Positions 1-8,838 are shown, counted from the first letter of the stretch. The stretch is 64,000 nt of DNA from Denitrobaculum sp965232285 (GCA_965232285.1 CBDDPL010000004.1:2542001-2606000), one strand, 5' to 3'. A program made the numbers and translations. The notes: generated by a model not told the origin, from the sequence alone.

Positions 1-1512
1 CGCTTCGACGTCGCCATCATCGGTCTCGGCCCGACCGGTGCGACGCTGGCGAACCTGCTCGGCCTCTGCGGACTCTCGGTACTGGTTTTGGAGCGGGAAG
101 CCGCGGCTTACCACCTGCCCCGCGCGGTCCATTTCGACGACGAAGTCATGCGGGTCTTTCAGACCATCGGGCTCGCCGATGAGATAACGAAGATCGTGCG
201 CGTCAACCCGGGCATGCGCTTCGTTGACCCCGCGGGCAAGCTGCTGCTCGACTGGCCGCGCCCGCAGGTGGTGGGTCCCCAAGGCTGGCATGCGAGCTAT
301 CGCTTTCATCAACCGGATCTGGAGAAGATCCTGCGCGCCGGTCTTGAGCGTTTCGAACGGGTCGAGGTCCGCAGCCGAACCGAGTTGACCGGCGCCGAAG
401 ACAATGGACATTCCGTGACGTTGCGCTGCCAGGATCTGGCAAAGACCGAAGCCTACAGCCTCGAAGCGCGATACCTGGTCGGCTGCGACGGTGCGCGCTC
501 GACCGTTCGAGGCCTGATCGGGACCGAGATGGAGGATCTGGGCTTTCAGGAACGCTGGCTGGTGATCGATACGCTGCTGAAGCGACCGAAGCCGGAACTG
601 GGCGACCACACCATCCAGCACTGCGACCCGGCGCGGCCGGCGACCTACGTGCGCTGCCCGGGAAACCGCCGCCGTTGGGAGATCACGGTGCGCGAGGAGG
701 AAACGGCGGAAGAAATCGCGAGCAACGAGTCCGTCTGGAAGCTGCTCCGGCCCTGGCTGTCACCCGCGGGTGCCGAGATCGAACGCAAGGCCGTCTATAG
801 TTTCAGATCCGCGGTCGCGAAGTCCTGGCGCGATGGACGGCTTCTGATCGCCGGCGACGCGGCCCATCTCACACCGCCTTTCATGGGACAGGGTATGTGT
901 GCCGGCATCCGTGACGCCGCCAACCTGGCCTGGAAACTGGCGCTCTGCGCAAAGTCTCTGGCGGACGACAGCCTGCTCGACAGCTACCAGTCCGAACGCC
1001 TCCCCCATGCAAAGACCTATATCGAAACGGCCATGCGTCTTGGCGGCCTGATCAACACCTGCGGAACCGAGGAGGCCTTACGCGCCGCCTTTCCCCAGGG
1101 GGACGGCTCCGCGCGCATGGAAAGCATCGCCCCGCCCCTGGGGCCGGGACTGACCGCCGACAGGACACAGCATCGAGGCCGGCTGTTCCCGCAACCGCTG
1201 CTGTCGAACGGCGCGCGGCTGGATGACCACTGCGGCTACGCGCCGGTGCTGCTGGCGTCGAAATCCCTGTTGATGGATTGCCGCGCGCTGGTCGAAAAGG
1301 CAACCACCCTGGGCATCGCTGTCTTATCATCCGACGAGGAAGACAAGCTCCGCAGAGCGCTGGAAAAACTCGAAACAAAGTCCGTTCTGCTGCGGCCGGA
1401 TCGCTATATTCTGGGCACGGCGGGCGACAGCTCCGAACTCACCTCTTTGCTCAGCGGCCTCCTCCCTTCCCCTCTTCTCAAAAACACTCAGGAAAGCGAC
1501 GCAACACCATGA
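1..1512 (+). CDS. MhpA-like FAD-dependent aromatic monooxygenase (5' end outside window)
   Basis: Flavoprotein hydroxylase of the 3-(3-hydroxyphenyl)propionate hydroxylase/PheA-TfdB type, expected to ortho-hydroxylate a phenolic acid using NAD(P)H and O2 in the cytoplasm. The reading frame is open from base 1. The first residues include the FAD-binding GLGPTGATLANLL dinucleotide fold, so only a few N-terminal residues are missing. The second FAD motif (IAGDAAHLTPPFMGQGMC) lies near visible residue 283. 503 residues are visible; E. coli MhpA has about 554. Its stop overlaps the next start (ATGA at 1509-1512), implying an operon with the FAH-family hydrolase. Family call is firm; the substrate is inferred. 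Confidence 0.85.
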   Translation, partial: RFDVAIIGLGPTGATLANLLGLCGLSVLVLEREAAAYHLPRAVHFDDEVMRVFQTIGLADEITKIVRVNPGMRFVDPAGKLLLDWPRPQVVGPQGWHASYRFHQPDLEKILRAGLERFERVEVRSRTELTGAEDNGHSVTLRCQDLAKTEAYSLEARYLVGCDGARSTVRGLIGTEMEDLGFQERWLVIDTLLKRPKPELGDHTIQHCDPARPATYVRCPGNRRRWEITVREEETAEEIASNESVWKLLRPWLSPAGAEIERKAVYSFRSAVAKSWRDGRLLIAGDAAHLTPPFMGQGMCAGIRDAANLAWKLALCAKSLADDSLLDSYQSERLPHAKTYIETAMRLGGLINTCGTEEALRAAFPQGDGSARMESIAPPLGPGLTADRTQHRGRLFPQPLLSNGARLDDHCGYAPVLLASKSLLMDCRALVEKATTLGIAVLSSDEEDKLRRALEKLETKSVLLRPDRYILGTAGDSSELTSLLSGLLPSPLLKNTQESDATP

Positions 1513-2354
1513 AACTCTGTTCTTTTCAGGCCGGCGAAACTTCAAGCTACGGCATTGTCTCGGGCGATGGCATCATCGACCTGGGCAAGCGCTACCCGGA
1601 CAGCACCAGCCTGCGGCACTTTCTTGGACAGCAGGGCCTGGAGGCAGTCCAGTCGCACCAGGGTGACGCGCCTGACCACAGCCTGGAGGCCGTCACCCTG
1701 AACCCCGTCATCACAGATCCGGACAAGATCGTCTGCGTCGGCCTCAATTACCATGAGCATGTCCAGGAGACCGGCCGGACGGTCACGGAGAAGCCGGTCC
1801 TCTTCTCCCGCTTTGCCGGCAGCCAGGTGGGCCACGGCGCGCCCCTGATCAAACCGCTGGAGTCCGACAAGTTCGACTATGAAGGTGAGTTGGCGGTCAT
1901 TATCGGACGTGGCGGCCGGCGCATCAGCGAAAGTGAAGCTCTCGATCATGTGGCCGGTTACGCCTGCTATAACGACGGCAGCGTGCGCGACTGGCAGCGG
2001 CACACTCACCAGTTCCTGCCCGGCAAGAACTTCGCGGGCACCGGCGGTTTCGGGCCCTGGATGGTCACGGCAGACGAGATCCCGGACCCCGCCGCCCTCA
2101 CCCTGACCACACGCCTGAACGACGAGATCGTGCAGCAGGCGGGCTGTAACCTCATGATCCATTCGGTCCCGACGCTGATCGCCTACATCTCCACGATCCT
2201 GCCGCTCCTGCCGGGAGACGTCATCGTGTCAGGCACGCCCGGCGGTGTCGGCGCGCGGCGTAACCCGCCGCTCTGGATGCGCGATGGCGACCGGGTCGAG
2301 GTGGAGATCACTTCCATCGGCAGCCTGATCAATCCGGTCGTCGCCGAAACCTAG
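1509..2354 (+). CDS. Fumarylacetoacetate hydrolase (FAH) family protein
   Basis: 281-residue FAH-fold enzyme, probably a metal-dependent C-C hydrolase, hydratase or decarboxylase acting on a 2-oxo acid from ring cleavage. The family opening KIVCVGLNYHEH is followed by the acidic metal-site motif DYEGELAVIIG near residue 125 and the C-terminal GDVIVSGTPGGVG. The ATG at 1509 overlaps the monooxygenase stop by 4 bp, which points to translational coupling, and only 19 bp separate it from the IclR gene. With the upstream hydroxylase it resembles part of a meta-cleavage route, although no ring-cleavage dioxygenase is next to it. Exact reaction unknown. Confidence 0.85.
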   Translation: MKLCSFQAGETSSYGIVSGDGIIDLGKRYPDSTSLRHFLGQQGLEAVQSHQGDAPDHSLEAVTLNPVITDPDKIVCVGLNYHEHVQETGRTVTEKPVLFSRFAGSQVGHGAPLIKPLESDKFDYEGELAVIIGRGGRRISESEALDHVAGYACYNDGSVRDWQRHTHQFLPGKNFAGTGGFGPWMVTADEIPDPAALTLTTRLNDEIVQQAGCNLMIHSVPTLIAYISTILPLLPGDVIVSGTPGGVGARRNPPLWMRDGDRVEVEITSIGSLINPVVAET

Positions 2355-2373
2355 AGGCTCCGGCAACGAAGGC

Positions 2374-3168
2374 ATGACCGGAAGGGAAAGCAAAGGACGG
2401 GAAGAACGGGTCCGTTCTCTGGCACGCGGCCTCGCCATCCTGCGTTACGTGAACGCGGCTGGCGAGGCCAGGGTGGCCGAGATCGCGGCGGAACTACAGC
2501 TTCCCCGCCCCTCCGTCTACCGCCTGCTCCACACTCTGGAGGAGGAAGGCTATGTCGTCTGCTCGGCCTCTGACAGCCGGGTCAGGGTCACCCGCCTGGC
2601 CGCCGGGCTGGGCGACAGCTATGCAGCCGCCTCCATGATCTGCCAGGCCGCCGGTCCGGTCTTCGGCGCCTACCGCGCGAAAGTCAAATGGCCGCTCGAC
2701 CTGACGGTCTATGAGAACGCCGCGATGGTGATTCAGGAAACCACCCATGCGCAAAGCCCGCTTTCCATCGACCGCGGCATGATCGGCCAGCGGCTGCCCA
2801 TGCTTCGCTCCTCGGCGGGCCGGGCCTATCTGGGAAGCTGCGAAGAAAGCGAGCGCGCGCTCATCCTGAAACACCTGCGCAATCTGAAGGACCCGGAAGA
2901 CGAGCCTTTCCTCAAGGCAAGCTATCTGAGCTCAATACTGCAGGAAGTGGCGGGCCTAGGACTGGCCCGACGGGAGTCCGGAAGCTTTCGGCCTGACACT
3001 TCAAGCATCGCTGTGCCGGTGAAGGTCAAACAGTCGGTCGTCGCCTGCGTCTCGATGATCTGGATCCGCAGCGCTATGCCGGCCAGCGAAGCCATCAAGG
3101 GTTATGCAGAGGTCCTCGAGGAGATCGCGGCGGCCATAGCCGTCAACGCGGCAAACCTTCAGCGGTGA
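2374..3168 (+). CDS. IclR-family transcriptional regulator
   Basis: 264-residue regulator with an N-terminal winged helix (roughly residues 18-70, ARVAEIAAELQLPRPSVYRL) and a C-terminal IclR effector domain. It follows the MhpA-like and FAH genes with 19 bp spacing. MhpR, which controls hydroxyphenylpropionate catabolism in E. coli, is also IclR-type, so local control of the aromatic operon is a reasonable inference. Its last 10 bp overlap the end of convergent phhA (3159-3168), so the two transcripts meet tail to tail without a spacer. Confidence 0.9.
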   Translation: MTGRESKGREERVRSLARGLAILRYVNAAGEARVAEIAAELQLPRPSVYRLLHTLEEEGYVVCSASDSRVRVTRLAAGLGDSYAAASMICQAAGPVFGAYRAKVKWPLDLTVYENAAMVIQETTHAQSPLSIDRGMIGQRLPMLRSSAGRAYLGSCEESERALILKHLRNLKDPEDEPFLKASYLSSILQEVAGLGLARRESGSFRPDTSSIAVPVKVKQSVVACVSMIWIRSAMPASEAIKGYAEVLEEIAAAIAVNAANLQR

Positions 3169-4022
3169 TAGCTGCCGTCACCGCGGCTCAGCAGATCATC
3201 GCTTGCCAGCAGCAGGCCCGGTTCATAGTCGGGCGCCGCATCGAGGCGTCGGTAGATCGGCGCGAAGTCCTGCGCCGTGGCATCAAAAAGATGCATGAAG
3301 CTTTTGATGACGAAGTAGCTTTCCTGGAAGTCGTCGATGCGGTAGCGCGTCGACATCACCCGTTCCAGGTCGAAGCCGATGCGGTTGGGTGAAGCGGACT
3401 CCAGACAAAATTTGCTTTCGGTCTTGGAAGAGACAATGCCGGCGCCGTAGATGCGCAGGCCCTCATCCGTGGTGATCAGACCGAACTCCACCGTGTACCA
3501 GTAGAGGCGCGCCAGATACTGCAGTGCGCCCTTGCCGCAGGCCCGGAGTCCGCCCTTGCCATAGGCCTGCATGTAGTCCGCGAAAACCGGGTTCGCCAGC
3601 AGCGGCACATGCCCGAAGACATCGTGAAAGAGATCCGGCTCCTCAAGATAGTCGAGCTGCGCGCGGCTGCGGATCCAGTTGGTGGCCGGAAAGCGCCGGT
3701 TGGCGAGGTGATCGAAGAAGATCTCGTCGGGCACCAGGCCCGGCACCGCCACGATCTCCCATCCTGTCGCCTTGCCGAGCAGTTCGTTGAGCCTTCGGAA
3801 GTCGGGAATGCCATCGGCAGCCACAGCGAGGAACTCAAGCCCTTCAAGGAACTCCGGCACCACACGCCCCGGCAGCAAGCACGCCTGACGGTCGAAGAGC
3901 TGGCGCCAGATCGCGTGATCTTCGGCGCTGTAGCTCTCCCAACCCTGATCGACGGTAAAGTCGGCTCTGACGGGGCTGTCGGCGGCCGCCACCTCTTGTG
4001 AAACCTTCGGCATTGGAAGCAT
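3159..4022 (-). CDS. phhA: Phenylalanine 4-monooxygenase
   Basis: 287-residue tetrahydrobiopterin- and iron-dependent aromatic amino acid hydroxylase converting phenylalanine to tyrosine. The iron ligands are visible as H133 and H138 in FHDVFGH and E179 in YWYTVEF, close to the spacing of the Chromobacterium enzyme. There is no N-terminal regulatory ACT domain, as usual for bacterial forms. Start ATG at 4022 has GGAGG about 7 nt upstream. It lies just downstream of hppD on the same strand (115 bp gap), so the pair carries phenylalanine through tyrosine to homogentisate once an aminotransferase acts. No pterin carbinolamine dehydratase (phhB) is adjacent. Confidence 0.96.
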   Translation of the reverse strand: MLPMPKVSQEVAAADSPVRADFTVDQGWESYSAEDHAIWRQLFDRQACLLPGRVVPEFLEGLEFLAVAADGIPDFRRLNELLGKATGWEIVAVPGLVPDEIFFDHLANRRFPATNWIRSRAQLDYLEEPDLFHDVFGHVPLLANPVFADYMQAYGKGGLRACGKGALQYLARLYWYTVEFGLITTDEGLRIYGAGIVSSKTESKFCLESASPNRIGFDLERVMSTRYRIDDFQESYFVIKSFMHLFDATAQDFAPIYRRLDAAPDYEPGLLLASDDLLSRGDGSYHR

Positions 4023-4116
4023 GGTGTCCTCCGGATCGCAGTTTGGCGTCCTCGTCCCCCGCTTCCCCCGGCTGTGCAGTCGGAAAGTCCTGCGGGTATA
4101 GTTTCGGACGTCCGGC

Positions 4117-4132
4117 TTTAACTTTCGTTAAA
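4117..4132. promoter_or_regulatory. 6-4-6 inverted repeat upstream of phhA
   Basis: TTTAACTTTCGTTAAA is a perfect 6-bp inverted repeat in the gap between hppD and phhA. On the minus strand it overlaps the expected -35 position of a promoter whose -10 would be TATACC at 4095-4100. Seen directly: the symmetry and position. Inferred: that it is an operator for phhA. It could also be part of a weak hppD terminator. Confidence 0.35.
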
Positions 4133-4137
4133 ACCTT

Positions 4138-5208
4138 TTAGGCGACGTCCAAAACACCGCGCTTGATCTGATCCTGCTCGATGGAATCGAACAGCGCCTG
4201 GAAGTTGCCTTCACCGAAGCCTTCGTCGCCCTTGCGCTGGATCAGTTCGAAGAACACCGGCCCGATCACGGTCTTGGTGAAGATCTGCAGCAGACGCCCG
4301 CCATCTTCGGTCGGCGCGCCGTCGATCAGGATGCGGTTGCGCTTCAGGCGCTCGATGTCCTCGCCGTGTCCGGGCAGGCGCGTGTCGATGTTTTCGTAAT
4401 AGGTTTCGGGCACGTCGCGCTGAAAGTCGATGCCGCGTTCGGTCAGCATCTCTACCGAGGCATAGATGTCGTCACTGCCGAGCGCGATGTGCTGGATGCC
4501 CTCGCCGTTGTACTCTTCCAGATACTCCGCGATTTGGGATTTATCGTCCGAGCTTTCGTTGATCGGAATGCGGATCTTGCCGCAGGGCGAGGTCATGGCC
4601 CGCGACTTGAGGCCGGTCAGCTTGCCTTCGATGTCGAAGTAGCGGATTTCGCGGAAGTTGAAGAGGCGCTCGTAGAAGGAACCCCATTCGTCCATACGGC
4701 CACGGTGCACGTTGTGGGTCAGATGATCGATATAGGTCAGGCCGGCGCCCTTGGGGTTCTGATCGACGCCCTCGATCGGCACGAAGTCGACGTCATAGAT
4801 CGAACCGTTGTCGCCGTAGCGGTCCACAAGATAGATCAGGGAATCACCGATGCCCTTGATCGAAGGGATGTTGAGTTCCATCGGGCCGGCTTTGCTCTCG
4901 ACCACCCAGCCGCCGAGTTCCTCGGCACGCTTACAGGCCGCCGCGGCGTCCTTCACGCGAAAGGCGATGGCGCAGACCGAGGGGCCATGCAGATTGCTGA
5001 AGGCGCGCGGGAAACCCTCGCGCTCCGCATTGATGATGAAGTTCACGTCACCCTGACGGTAGAGCGTGACGTCCTTGGAACGGTGGCGCGCGACAGCGAC
5101 AAAACCCAGCGTCTCGAAGAGGGCGCCGAGCGCTTTCGGATCGGGCGAGGCGTACTCAATGAATTCGAAGCCATCGGTCCCCATGGGGTTTTCCCAAACG
5201 TCGCTCAT
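4138..5208 (-). CDS. hppD: 4-hydroxyphenylpyruvate dioxygenase
   Basis: 356-residue non-haem iron dioxygenase converting 4-hydroxyphenylpyruvate to homogentisate in tyrosine degradation. The facial triad is visible: H162 (YIDHLTHNV), H240 (GIQHIALGS) and E321 (PVFFELIQRKG). The C-terminal helix with FGEGNFQALF is intact. A longer open frame extends upstream, but the ATG at 5208 has GAGGAGAG just upstream and gives the usual family length. It is transcribed away from an Lrp-family regulator 200 bp upstream, a common arrangement for this gene. Homogentisate dioxygenase and the later pathway genes are not in the window. Confidence 0.97.
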   Translation of the reverse strand: MSDVWENPMGTDGFEFIEYASPDPKALGALFETLGFVAVARHRSKDVTLYRQGDVNFIINAEREGFPRAFSNLHGPSVCAIAFRVKDAAAACKRAEELGGWVVESKAGPMELNIPSIKGIGDSLIYLVDRYGDNGSIYDVDFVPIEGVDQNPKGAGLTYIDHLTHNVHRGRMDEWGSFYERLFNFREIRYFDIEGKLTGLKSRAMTSPCGKIRIPINESSDDKSQIAEYLEEYNGEGIQHIALGSDDIYASVEMLTERGIDFQRDVPETYYENIDTRLPGHGEDIERLKRNRILIDGAPTEDGGRLLQIFTKTVIGPVFFELIQRKGDEGFGEGNFQALFDSIEQDQIKRGVLDVA

Positions 5209-5374
5209 CGCTCTCTCCTCAAGTTGGGCCTTTCGGGCCTGATCTGTTTTTCTGTCGTCGTTCTGGCAGCGGCCCGTTGATCGCGTGGCCCGGTTATCGA
5301 CCCTTGCATTATGCCCCGAAACGCTCCGCAAGGTCCTTGCGAACTACTGTGCCGAAATGCCATAAAAGACATAA

Positions 5375-5386
5375 TTCATGCATGAA
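5375..5386. promoter_or_regulatory. 12-bp palindrome between hppD and the Lrp-family gene
   Basis: TTCATGCATGAA is a perfect palindrome in an AT-rich stretch 22 bp before the start of the Lrp-type gene and 166 bp upstream of hppD. Lrp/AsnC proteins bind imperfect palindromes near their own and divergent promoters, so this is a candidate operator for both genes. The symmetry is observed; the function is inferred. Confidence 0.4.
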
Positions 5387-5408
5387 ATAACTAAGATAGG
5401 ATTGAATC

Positions 5409-5891
5409 ATGCAACCAGATGCGATGGACCTTAAGATTCTCTCGAGTCTTCAGGCCAATGCCCGCCTGTCAAATGTCGAGCTGTCCGAGCAGGTTCATCT
5501 CTCGGCTTCGCAATGCTATCGGCGGCTCAAGCGCATGGAGGATGCGGGGATCGTCCGAGGCTACACGACGTTGCTGGAGCCGGAGGCGCTCGGCTTCGGT
5601 GTCATGGCGCATGTGAATGTCTCGCTCGAGAAGCATGGCGACAATCCGGTACAGGCCTTCAGCGCGGCCATTCATGAGTACCCGGAGGTCCTGGAATGCC
5701 ACGCAGTTTCCGGCGATGCCGACTACGTCCTGCGGGTGGTCGCGCCGGACCTCAAGGCCTTCTCTGACTTTCTGATGCACCGGCTGTTGGCCCTGCCCAT
5801 CATCGCCACCGTCCGCTCGAGCATCTTTCTCGACGAACTGAAGAACACGACGGAACTGCCGCTGCAGAACATCGATCCCAAGATGTCTTAG
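5409..5891 (+). CDS. Lrp/AsnC-family transcriptional regulator (hppD-divergent)
   Basis: 160-residue feast/famine regulator. The N-terminal AsnC helix-turn-helix covers roughly residues 5-60 (MDLKILSSLQANARLSNVELSEQ), and the C-terminal RAM ligand-binding domain includes ECHAVSGDADYVLRV. It is divergent from hppD across a 200-bp AT-rich gap with a 12-bp palindrome. In many proteobacteria this pair is an aromatic-amino-acid-responsive regulator and its target, which is the likely role here. It ends 8 bp before the convergent PhyH-family gene. Confidence 0.92.
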   Translation: MQPDAMDLKILSSLQANARLSNVELSEQVHLSASQCYRRLKRMEDAGIVRGYTTLLEPEALGFGVMAHVNVSLEKHGDNPVQAFSAAIHEYPEVLECHAVSGDADYVLRVVAPDLKAFSDFLMHRLLALPIIATVRSSIFLDELKNTTELPLQNIDPKMS

Positions 5892-5898
5892 GCCGCCG

Positions 5899-6702
5899 TT
5901 ACGCCGCTTCCTGTCCGCGCGCGGTCCCCATGGTCGCGCGGAAATCCGGCGCGACGAGCCTGCTGTAGAGCATCGCCGGGTTCAGCCGGCTGTGCCGGAT
6001 GCGATAGGGCAGCAGGCGGACCAGCTTCCAGGCCTCCCGGACCGGCGCGCTGCTGTGGGCGCGAATAACCCGGCGCGAGGTCTCCGGCTGCAGAACGCCG
6101 CCGGCATGCAGGCCGTCGGTGTCAAAGAAGATCAGGGTCCCGGCCTTGGCTTCAATACTCTCGACCCGCCCACGATGTTCCTCCGGTAAGGCGTTGGGCA
6201 GCAGGTTCGGAACACCACCCAGGGCGGCGAAGCGATTCCGATAGGCACTGTTTTTCTTGTGGCTGCCGCGCGCAAAACTGAAGGCGCCGTTTTCCGCCGT
6301 CGTATCGTCCAGATAAATCATGAACTTCAGGCTGCGCAGGGTATCGAAATGCACTTCCGTGACCGGCATGGCACGGAACTCGTTTGTGCCCAGCAGGCCG
6401 TTGCAATAGGTGGCACCGGGCAAATAGGCATCTGCGATTGCCCTCAAGTCGTCATCGAAAAACAAGGATGCGATCCGTGACTTCCGACGGTTCAGGTCCC
6501 GCAGTTTCGGGTCATTGAGAACGATCCGAAAGGCCTTCCCAGGCGTATGCTCGACATGCATGACGCCTTCTTCTTCCTGCGCCAGAAAGCGGTCGAACTC
6601 CTCGCGCACCTCCTCCAGGAGATCGCCTGCGATATAACCTTCCTGCACCGAGATCCCATCCCGGCGCAGGGTTTCCAGCACCTGTTCCCTCTGAAGAGCC
6701 AT
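5899..6702 (-). CDS. Phytanoyl-CoA dioxygenase (PhyH) family protein
   Basis: 267-residue Fe(II)/2-oxoglutarate-type oxygenase. The facial triad is visible as H118 and D120 (EVHFDTLRS) and H199 (DGLHAGGVL), with arginines at 211-214 (SRRVIR) that could bind 2-oxoglutarate. The PhyH family hydroxylates fatty acyl-CoAs, ectoine or diverse small metabolites, so the substrate cannot be read from sequence. It is followed on the same strand, 62 bp upstream, by a dienelactone-hydrolase-like gene, and they may be cotranscribed. Start at 6702 has GGCGGGG close upstream. Confidence 0.8.
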   Translation of the reverse strand: MALQREQVLETLRRDGISVQEGYIAGDLLEEVREEFDRFLAQEEEGVMHVEHTPGKAFRIVLNDPKLRDLNRRKSRIASLFFDDDLRAIADAYLPGATYCNGLLGTNEFRAMPVTEVHFDTLRSLKFMIYLDDTTAENGAFSFARGSHKKNSAYRNRFAALGGVPNLLPNALPEEHRGRVESIEAKAGTLIFFDTDGLHAGGVLQPETSRRVIRAHSSAPVREAWKLVRLLPYRIRHSRLNPAMLYSRLVAPDFRATMGTARGQEAA

Positions 6703-6764
6703 TGCCCCGCCTCAAAAAACACCTGGGTCATTATAACCGTTAGCGGAGAGCGAGGCGACTCCCA

Positions 6765-7436
6765 CTACGCGAGGTGTTGGTCCAAAAAGGCCAGGGTCCG
6801 GGTCTCAGCCAGTTCCGTGCTTTCGGCATGGAAACTGCCGCGCTCATCGCAGGTGAAGCCGTGCCCGGCATCGTAGAGATGAATCTCGACGGGTCCTTCG
6901 GCCTGCGCCTTCGCCACCGCCTCCACATGTTCCGGCGGGATCAGGGGATCGGTCCGGCCGAAGTGCATCTGGACCGGACAGTTCGGCGCCTCTTCCTTAA
7001 AATCAGCGATCTGTCCACCGTAGTAGCAGACACTGGCCGCCGGCCGCAGGCGGGTGGCGCCCAGCCAGGCGACGGAACCGCCATAGCAGTAGCCGACAAT
7101 CCCGGTCTTGCCGGCACCTGCGAGATTGGACAACGCGGCGTCCACATCCTTGACGGCATCTTCCCAGGCGATCTGCCCTTTCAGGTCACGTCCGCGCGCC
7201 GTCCCCGCTTCGTCGTAGGGCAATTCCAGCCGCGGTTCGAGCCGATCGAAGAGCGCCGGTGCCACGGCGACATAGCCCGCGGCCGCGAAGCGATCACAGA
7301 GCTTCTTCATATGGCCATTGACCCCGAAGATCTCCTGTATGATCACCAGCCCGCCCTTGACCGACCCGGAAGGCTCTGCCCGATAGGCCGAGAGGCGGTG
7401 GCCGTCGGAGGCCGTAAGTTCGATCATGTCACCCAT
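6765..7436 (-). CDS. Dienelactone hydrolase family protein
   Basis: 223-residue alpha/beta hydrolase of the carboxymethylenebutenolidase type. The catalytic triad fits C117 (GYCYGGS), D163 (GRTDPLIP) and H192 (DAGHGFTC). In aromatic catabolism the family opens dienelactones to maleylacetate; many homologues hydrolyse other esters or lactones. ATG at 7436 has GGGAGG 7 nt upstream; an internal ATG at 7427 is possible. It sits 47 bp downstream of the hydroxyisobutyrate-dehydrogenase-like gene on the same strand, probably in one transcript. Confidence 0.88.
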   Translation of the reverse strand: MGDMIELTASDGHRLSAYRAEPSGSVKGGLVIIQEIFGVNGHMKKLCDRFAAAGYVAVAPALFDRLEPRLELPYDEAGTARGRDLKGQIAWEDAVKDVDAALSNLAGAGKTGIVGYCYGGSVAWLGATRLRPAASVCYYGGQIADFKEEAPNCPVQMHFGRTDPLIPPEHVEAVAKAQAEGPVEIHLYDAGHGFTCDERGSFHAESTELAETRTLAFLDQHLA

Positions 7437-7483
7437 TGTCCGGCCTCCCAGCCTCGTCTTCGTCGGTTACGCTTTATAGCAAG

Positions 7484-8374
7484 TTACGCCTTGTAGCTTT
7501 GGCCGAGCTGCCGCAGGCGCCGGATCAGGCTCGAGGTGTCCCAGCGCCCACCGCCGAGCACCTGGACATCACCGTAGAATTGATCGACCAGGGCCGTGAC
7601 CGGCAGACTGGTGTTAAGGCGGTCCGCTTCGGCCAGGGCAATGCCGAGATCCTTGCGCATCCAGTCCACAGCAAAGCCGAAGTCGAACTCATCGTCGACC
7701 ATGGTCTCGAAACGGTTTTCCATCTGCCAGGACTGGGCCGCACCCTTGGAGATCACCTCGGCCACCTGCTTAGCGTCCAGGCCCGCTTTCTGCGCGAAGT
7801 ACATGCCTTCCGACAGGGCCTGCACCAGACCGGCGATGCAGATCTGATTGACCATCTTGGTCAACTGTCCGGCACCGACCGGCCCGAGAAGCGTCACTGC
7901 CCGTGCATAGGATTCGACCGCCCCTTTGACCGAATTGAAAGTGGCTTCATCGCCGCCGCACATGACGGTCAGAACACCATTCTCGGCACCGGCCTGGCCG
8001 CCCGACACCGGCGCATCGATGAAGCCGATCCCAAGTTCTTCGCCGGCCGCCGCCAGTTCACGGGCAACATCGGCCGAGGCGGTGGTGTGGTCCACGAAGA
8101 CCGTCCCCTTCCCCATGCCGCTGAAGGCGCCGTCTTCGCCCAGGGCCACCGAACGCAGGTCGTCGTCGTTGCCGACGCAGGCCATGACGATCTCCGCCTC
8201 CAGCGCCGCCTCGCGCGGCGTGGCGGCCGTCTTGCCCTTGTACTTCTCGGCCCAGGCTTCGGACTTCGCGGCGGTGCGGTTGTAGACCGTAACGTCATAG
8301 CCGTCATTGGCCAGGTGTCCCGCCATCGGGAAACCCATCACACCGAGACCGAGGAAAGCGACTTTCTTACTCAT
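7484..8374 (-). CDS. 3-hydroxyisobutyrate dehydrogenase/GlxR-like NAD(P)-dependent oxidoreductase
   Basis: 296-residue beta-hydroxyacid dehydrogenase. It has an N-terminal Rossmann motif (FLGLGVMGFPMAGHL), the substrate-binding DAPVSGGQAGA segment near residue 120 and the catalytic lysine K173 (LTKMVNQ). It could act on 3-hydroxyisobutyrate, tartronate semialdehyde or a related acid; sequence alone does not decide. ATG at 8374 is preceded by GGGAGATA. It heads the leftward group with the dienelactone hydrolase and PhyH-type genes. Confidence 0.9.
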   Translation of the reverse strand: MSKKVAFLGLGVMGFPMAGHLANDGYDVTVYNRTAAKSEAWAEKYKGKTAATPREAALEAEIVMACVGNDDDLRSVALGEDGAFSGMGKGTVFVDHTTASADVARELAAAGEELGIGFIDAPVSGGQAGAENGVLTVMCGGDEATFNSVKGAVESYARAVTLLGPVGAGQLTKMVNQICIAGLVQALSEGMYFAQKAGLDAKQVAEVISKGAAQSWQMENRFETMVDDEFDFGFAVDWMRKDLGIALAEADRLNTSLPVTALVDQFYGDVQVLGGGRWDTSSLIRRLRQLGQSYKA

Positions 8375-8574
8375 GCGTATCTCCCAGGGCGCAGCGTGAT
8401 CCCAAAGCAGCGGGTTCGGATGCGCCTTTGCTTATTCTTGAGGTTGAGACTTTCGTCGAGATTGAACATCCCGGTGCAGGAACCGAAGCGCAAAGCGCTG
8501 CAGTCACGCCGGAACAGGTCATTGAATCCGAGATCATTTTTACCGGATCGGACCACAGTTCCGCAAGAACCGCC
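8375..8574. other. Non-coding stretch upstream of the dehydrogenase gene
   Basis: Two hundred bases with no convincing gene. They must hold the promoter of the leftward dehydrogenase gene. CGGAAC near 8512 is inverted as GTTCCG near 8558, but no clean stem follows. The base composition is like the folded repeat to its right, so this may be a decayed older copy; I cannot show that. Confidence 0.4.
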
Positions 8575-8838
8575 AGAGCATATTCCGACCATAAGGAATC
8601 ATTTGACCGGGGAGATTTTCCGTTCTGACAAGGCGCGGTTCGCAATGCGATGCGGCGCATCGGATAAGAGCCGCAACGCAGTCAGAGCGGGAAAGAACCC
8701 GGCCTCCGGTGGGTTTTGAAGGCTCATCGGCAGCGTTGCGATACTTGCCCGATACGCCGTATCGCGCTGCGCAACGCGCCTTACCGAATGAGACTTCAAA
8801 GCCCATCAAATTGATCCCGTATGGTCGGAACATGCTCT
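8575..8838. mobile_element. 264-bp cloverleaf-shaped inverted-repeat element (MITE-like), copy 1
   Basis: The ends form an imperfect inverted repeat beginning AGAGCAT, then A or G, then TTCCGACCATA, and continuing about 35 bp inward with mismatches. Inside are two hairpins: arms at about 8614-8629 with 8681-8698, and 8711-8740 with 8770-8803. Each hairpin carries a 15-bp palindromic loop: CGATGCGGCGCATCG at 8648-8662 and CGATACGCCGTATCG at 8750-8764. The same loop motif recurs in the element at 33573-33833, which has the same architecture and length. There is no open reading frame of interest. The right end overlaps the TAG stop of the Lrp gene (8837-8839). No clear target duplication is visible. 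Confidence 0.75.

Noticed and set aside
4366..5280. Plus-strand open frame of 304 codons
   Set aside because: It is antisense to hppD, where the iron triad and ribosome site are intact.
8367..8660. Minus-strand small protein overlapping the folded repeat
   Set aside because: About a third of it lies inside the inverted-repeat element; no ribosome site or family pattern is seen.
7436..8719. Plus-strand open frame of 427 codons
   Set aside because: It lies opposite the 3-hydroxyisobutyrate-dehydrogenase-like gene, which has all family motifs, and runs into the folded repeat.
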